A DNA stretch of 9,664 nt from CAZXEU01 sp964639665. Its GTDB lineage: Bacteria > Bacteroidota > Rhodothermia > Rhodothermales > Bin80. Under the pieces are notes generated by a model that did no database searches, was not told the origin of the DNA, and was given only the letters and a program-made list of their open reading frames with translations. The position numbers and the translations under genes are program-made. Every line of letters starts with the position of its first letter. Position 1 is the stretch's first letter. The stretch spans positions 1 to 9,664 of the forward strand of contig CAZXEU010000056.1 in NCBI GenBank assembly GCA_964639665.1, given 5' to 3'. Below, in pieces: positions 6,421 to 9,664 of this stretch.

Positions 6421-6505
6421 CTCGTTTCTCCGCAATCGTGGGCCTGTGTGATTGGCAGGGATGCCGAAGTGCCCGGGTCTCATCATCACCTGACGTCTTC
6501 CTACC

Positions 6506-7999
6506 ATGCAGGACGCTTCCGGACAACGTTTTTCTTCCCGCCTGGGCCTATTGCTCAGCGTGCTTGGCATTGCTGTCGGCACAGGCAACATCTGGCGTTT
6601 TCCGCGCATCGCGGCATCAAACGGTGGAGACGCGGGAGCAGGGGCCTTCCTGTTTGCCTGGATCGTTTTCCTCTTGCTTTGGAGCATCCCCCTCATCATC
6701 GCAGAGTACGCGCTGGGACGGAAGGGCAGGATGGGACTCGTCGGGACATTCGCCAAGACAGCTGGCAAGAATCACGCCTGGATGGGGGCATTCGTGGGCC
6801 TGGTAGCCACGGCGATCCTGTTCTACTACTCGGTCGTTGCCGGCTGGTGCGTCTTCTACTTCCTGAAGATGTCGACGGGCCAGCTGCCGCTCACGTTCGA
6901 GGCTGCGCAGGGCGTGTGGGACGAGTTTCAGGGGTCGGGATTTCCCGTCCTGTTTCATGGCATGGCAATGGGGCTCGGCGCACTCGCGGTATGGAAGGGT
7001 ATCCGGTCTATCGAACGGGTCAACAAGGTCCTGATTCCGACCTTGCTGCTGATCGTGCTTGTTGCCCTCGTGCGAACGCTGACGCTCGACGGGGCCTGGG
7101 ATGGTGTGGCTTTCCTCTTTACCCCGGACTGGCCGACACTTGCCAGGCCCCGGCTCTGGCTTGAAGCACTAACGCAGAACGCCTGGGACACGGGCGCAGG
7201 CTGGGGTCTGATTCTAACCTACGGCGCCTATATGCAAAGCAGGCACGGCGTGGTCAAAAATGCGGTCATCACCGGCGTCGGAAACAATACTGTTTCCATG
7301 CTGGCAGCCATGGTGATATTCGGTACCGTGTTTGCCATCCTGGGCTCCGAGCTGAGCAAGCCGGAGGTCCTGGAAATCATGCGCACGAGCGGCCCTGCCG
7401 CTACCGGGCTCACGTTTATCTGGATGCCGCAGCTGTTTGCCAAGATGCCAGCGGGCACCGTGTTTGCCATCCTGTTTTTCTTGGGTCTGTCTTGCGCGGC
7501 GTTCAGCTCGCTTATTGCCATGATTGAGCTGCCCACGCGCATTTGCCAGGATATGGGCATTCGCAGGAGTCATGCGCTGGTTGGTGTCTGCGTGGCGGGT
7601 TTCGCACTCGGAATACCGTCCGCTGTCAATCTCGGCTTCTTTGAAAACCAGGATTTTGTCTGGGGTGTGGCCCTCATGATTTCGGGGGTCTTCGTCGCCT
7701 TTGCCGTGATGCGGCAGGGAGCCGCAAGGTTTCGCGCCGAATCCATTGACGGCATCCCGGGAGACTGGTCTGCTGGGAGGCAGTGGGACAGGATCATTAC
7801 ATATGTCATTCCGACTCTGGCCTTGCTGCTCCTGGCCTGGTGGCTGTGGCTCTCGGCGACGGTGTATGCGCCCCAGACCTGGTACGATCCGACAGATCCC
7901 TTTAGCGTGGCTTCCTGCATAGTCCAGTGGGGCGTGGCGATGGGCGTGCTATATGCGCTCAATCGCACCATGATCAGGCGCACGCTCCGAGTCGGCTGA
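6506..7999 (+). CDS. Sodium-dependent transporter, SLC6/neurotransmitter:sodium symporter (NSS) family
   Basis: This is an inner-membrane LeuT-fold symporter that should import an amino acid or related amine with sodium. The 497 residues carry about 11-12 hydrophobic segments. TM1 has SRLGLLLSVLGIAVGTGN (11-28) followed by IWRFPRIAASNGG, matching the LeuT sodium and substrate region, with N28 equivalent to LeuT N27. TM3 has YYSVVAGW (107-114). TM6 has the unwound motif NAWDTGAGWG (225-234), where LeuT has SLGFGA. TM8 has AAFSSLIAMIE (331-341), with S334-S335 at the second sodium site. The motif DTGAGWG marks a prokaryotic subgroup; the substrate cannot be read from sequence. An unusual insertion lies after NGG (DAGA, 42-45). 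The ATG at 6506 fits the family start; no Shine-Dalgarno sequence is seen. The gene stands alone, divergent from the peptidase and convergent with murJ. Confidence 0.93.
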   Translation: MQDASGQRFSSRLGLLLSVLGIAVGTGNIWRFPRIAASNGGDAGAGAFLFAWIVFLLLWSIPLIIAEYALGRKGRMGLVGTFAKTAGKNHAWMGAFVGLVATAILFYYSVVAGWCVFYFLKMSTGQLPLTFEAAQGVWDEFQGSGFPVLFHGMAMGLGALAVWKGIRSIERVNKVLIPTLLLIVLVALVRTLTLDGAWDGVAFLFTPDWPTLARPRLWLEALTQNAWDTGAGWGLILTYGAYMQSRHGVVKNAVITGVGNNTVSMLAAMVIFGTVFAILGSELSKPEVLEIMRTSGPAATGLTFIWMPQLFAKMPAGTVFAILFFLGLSCAAFSSLIAMIELPTRICQDMGIRRSHALVGVCVAGFALGIPSAVNLGFFENQDFVWGVALMISGVFVAFAVMRQGAARFRAESIDGIPGDWSAGRQWDRIITYVIPTLALLLLAWWLWLSATVYAPQTWYDPTDPFSVASCIVQWGVAMGVLYALNRTMIRRTLRVG

Positions 8000-8101
8000 C
8001 CGACCGGCCAAGAGCCAGTCTTGTCCGCTGCACGCCGGAACCGTGCGGGCGCAAGCCTGGAGGCTCCACGCGTCCGTGCAAGCTGCGCGCACGAGCCGCG
8101 T
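8000..8101. other. Convergent intergenic spacer with two weak hairpins
   Basis: The 102 bases between the transporter stop and the murJ stop contain two hairpins built from the same 5-base arms: GCACG/CGTGC at 8030-8046 and CGTGC/GCACG at 8075-8093. Neither is followed by a T run on either strand. They may help end transcription from both sides, but neither is a typical intrinsic terminator. Confidence 0.35.
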
Positions 8102-9664
8102 CTATCGCTTCAGCCGTCCCGCCCAGGCTTGGATTTCGTCAAAGCGCATCAGGTAAGCCAGGGTGAGGTAGAGAGCCGCATATGCCGATACCACCAGAGG
8201 CGCCATTACAAGCGGTGGCCAAGGCGGAAGCACGAGCCACAGAATGAACGCAGGAGCCGTCGCTACAGCCGCCAGAGCGGCCATTGCCGCCATTCTCCGC
8301 CAGGGCAACTCCAGCGAACCCGCTTTGCCGCGCAGCCGCCGCTGCAACAGGATTACTTCCGTCCACGCCGCAACGGACGCGCCGAGGGCCAGACCGACGG
8401 CACCGAAATGCAGTTGGCCAGCACTTTGGCCCATTGATTCCAGGACCGACAACCGGTCCAGGTACAGCATCAAAGGCACGGCTGCACAAGTGGAAACGCC
8501 CAGGCGCAGTGCCGCAAGCTTTGCAGGTGTTGCCGTGTCCCCCAATGCCCAGAAGCCGTTTTGCAGCAGGCGACCGACAATCGTGGCAAGGAGTCCCAGA
8601 CTGTAGGCCGCCAATACCACGTAGACCAGCACGTTGTCCTCAAAGCCGAATTCCCCCGACCGGAATATCCCGCCGACAATCAGGTAACCGAAAGCGACAT
8701 AGCCCGTCGCCGTTGGTATTGCAAGGAACATGCTCTGGCGAATCATGCCCCGTACCCGCTGGAAGAACTCCGGCATGTGCCCGACACCCGCGCGTGATAG
8801 ATTAGGCAATTCAGCAGCCGCGACGCTGAGACCGAAGAGACTTGTCGGCAATAGGTAGAGAATCAGTGCCGGGCGGAGCGCCGCCACGGCGCCAACGGCC
8901 AGGAGGGAGGCAAGTACCAGGTCAATGTAGCCCGACAGCTGGGCTACGCCCCGGCCGGCGACGGCCGGCCCGAACGCCTTGAGCGCCGCACGCACACCGT
9001 CCACACGTGTGGACAATGAAAGGCGGAAGCCGCGCATGACGCGAAACACCAGGGGCAATTGCACCAGAAGCTGAAGCAGACCTCCCACCAATGCACCGAA
9101 AAAGCCCGCAAAGAGAATGGCATTAAGACTCTCAAGGCTGCGCGGATCCAACAAGGAATCGGTGGAGAGCACATAGGCCCCGACAAACAGACCGCTGATA
9201 ATGGCAATGTTCCAGAGAACCGGAGCAAAGTAGGGCAGGAAGAAGTGGCGGTGGCTGTTCAGCACACCCAAAGCCCAGGCGGAGATCACAAGGATTCCTG
9301 CCATGGGAAACATGATCTTGACCGCCTGTACCGTCATTTCCAGGCGATCGACCACTAACGTGCCGGCCTCTACCTTTTCCGCGTCCGTGGTCCAGCCAAA
9401 CAAGACGACGGATACCAGCGGCCGGGCCAGTGCCACTCCCGCAAGCACAATCGTAGACACGGCCACAATCAAGAGGCCCAGCATGCTGCCCGCAAAGCGG
9501 CCCGCATCGCGCTCGCGACCGGCCTGAAGCAGCCTGGAGTATACAGGTATGAAGGCCGCAGACATCGTGCCTTCCCCCAGCAGATTCTGCAAGACATTGG
9601 GGAAGCGGAATGCTGCCTGAAGCACGTCGGCGTGCGCCCCAATACCAAAAAACCCCAGCGCAAC
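8102..9664 (-). CDS. murJ: MurJ/MviN-family lipid II flippase homologue (extreme N terminus beyond window)
   Basis: The frame is open for 520 codons from the right edge to the TAG at 8102, so the gene starts outside the window; about 20-30 residues are missing. An internal GTG at 9625 is not the start because homology continues upstream of it (FFGIGAHAD). MurJ moves lipid-linked peptidoglycan precursor across the inner membrane (MOP exporter superfamily, about 14 membrane helices). Family motifs are GAHADVLQAAFRFPNVL (partial residues 9-25), LLGEGTMSAAFIPVYSRLL (28-46), the NSHRHFFLPYFAPVLWNI stretch (136-153), and LPTSLFGLSVAAAELPNLS (272-290). By motif alignment the E. coli R52 position is Q26 here and the R270 position is I268, while D39 is kept as D13. 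This matches a divergent MurJ branch or an altered cavity. It converges with the transporter gene. Confidence 0.92.
   Translation of the reverse strand, partial: VALGFFGIGAHADVLQAAFRFPNVLQNLLGEGTMSAAFIPVYSRLLQAGRERDAGRFAGSMLGLLIVAVSTIVLAGVALARPLVSVVLFGWTTDAEKVEAGTLVVDRLEMTVQAVKIMFPMAGILVISAWALGVLNSHRHFFLPYFAPVLWNIAIISGLFVGAYVLSTDSLLDPRSLESLNAILFAGFFGALVGGLLQLLVQLPLVFRVMRGFRLSLSTRVDGVRAALKAFGPAVAGRGVAQLSGYIDLVLASLLAVGAVAALRPALILYLLPTSLFGLSVAAAELPNLSRAGVGHMPEFFQRVRGMIRQSMFLAIPTATGYVAFGYLIVGGIFRSGEFGFEDNVLVYVVLAAYSLGLLATIVGRLLQNGFWALGDTATPAKLAALRLGVSTCAAVPLMLYLDRLSVLESMGQSAGQLHFGAVGLALGASVAAWTEVILLQRRLRGKAGSLELPWRRMAAMAALAAVATAPAFILWLVLPPWPPLVMAPLVVSAYAALYLTLAYLMRFDEIQAWAGRLKR

Larger units (their letters stand above)
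5911..6505. other. 595-bp divergent intergenic region rich in inverted repeats; no gene recognised
   Basis: It separates the minus-strand peptidase-like gene from the plus-strand transporter. Open frames exist on both strands but have biased, basic, low-complexity products with no recognisable motif. It contains a promoter box for the peptidase (5951-5958), small hairpins GAGCA/TGCTC (6001-6014), CGCCGC/GCGGCG (6134-6150), CGCTG/CAGCG (6219-6232) and AATGG/CCATT (6272-6284), and three larger inverted repeats listed separately. No match to tRNA, tmRNA, RNase P RNA or a riboswitch class was recognised by eye. A one-mismatch TAnnTTTG box (TAGTTTCG, 6404-6411) could serve the transporter. Confidence 0.6.

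Noticed and set aside
5956..6768. 270-residue minus-strand frame across the intergenic region and the transporter start
   Set aside because: Overlaps the clearly real transporter N terminus for 260 bases and gives a Pro/Arg-rich product without motifs.
6448..7164. 238-residue plus-strand frame overlapping the transporter
   Set aside because: A different frame of the same DNA; the transporter frame has all NSS motifs.
1..9664. CRISPR array, insertion sequence or defence system
   Set aside because: No regularly spaced repeats, transposase motifs, terminal repeats or recognisable defence domains on either strand.

Overview
The window looks like chromosomal DNA from a Gram-negative bacterium of the Bacteroidetes/FCB group, probably close to the Rhodothermia or Balneolia. 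This is inferred from three things: a secreted 800-residue protein ending in a type IX secretion sorting domain (start motif LGQNYPNPFNPTT), a perfect Bacteroidetes-type -7 promoter box (TAACTTTG) upstream of that gene, and general lack of strong Shine-Dalgarno sequences. Base composition is GC-rich and similar throughout. I saw no tRNA, rRNA, transposase, phage gene, CRISPR array or obvious island boundary.

Layout. Two minus-strand genes fill 1-1142: a HINT-type HIT nucleotide hydrolase/transferase and, overlapping its 3' end, the first 271 codons of an exported protein cut by the left edge. Divergent from them, at 1221-2302, a plus-strand pair encodes a 6-pyruvoyl-tetrahydropterin synthase-type enzyme and GTP cyclohydrolase I, joined by a 4-bp GTGA overlap. 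GTP cyclohydrolase I makes 7,8-dihydroneopterin triphosphate and the synthase-type enzyme uses it, so they form a two-step pterin module. A minus-strand group meets this pair tail to tail: YqgE/AlgH, a conserved 142-residue protein of unknown function, and a large secreted metallopeptidase-like protein. folE and the yqgE-like gene share a CTAG tetranucleotide as their opposite-strand stop codons.

A 595-bp divergent intergenic region (5911-6505) separates the peptidase from a plus-strand SLC6/NSS-family sodium-coupled transporter (6506-7999). It is rich in inverted repeats, including a nested one at 6069-6128. Convergent to the transporter, from the right edge to 8102, is a MurJ/MviN-family lipid II flippase homologue missing only its extreme N terminus; it appears to lack two arginines that are functionally important in E. 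coli MurJ.

Most of the window is ordinary housekeeping and cell-envelope content. No clear new multi-gene system is visible. The items most worth a second look are the structured intergenic region, the secreted HExxH protein, the small unknown protein next to YqgE, the pterin pair's likely end product and the altered MurJ cavity residues.
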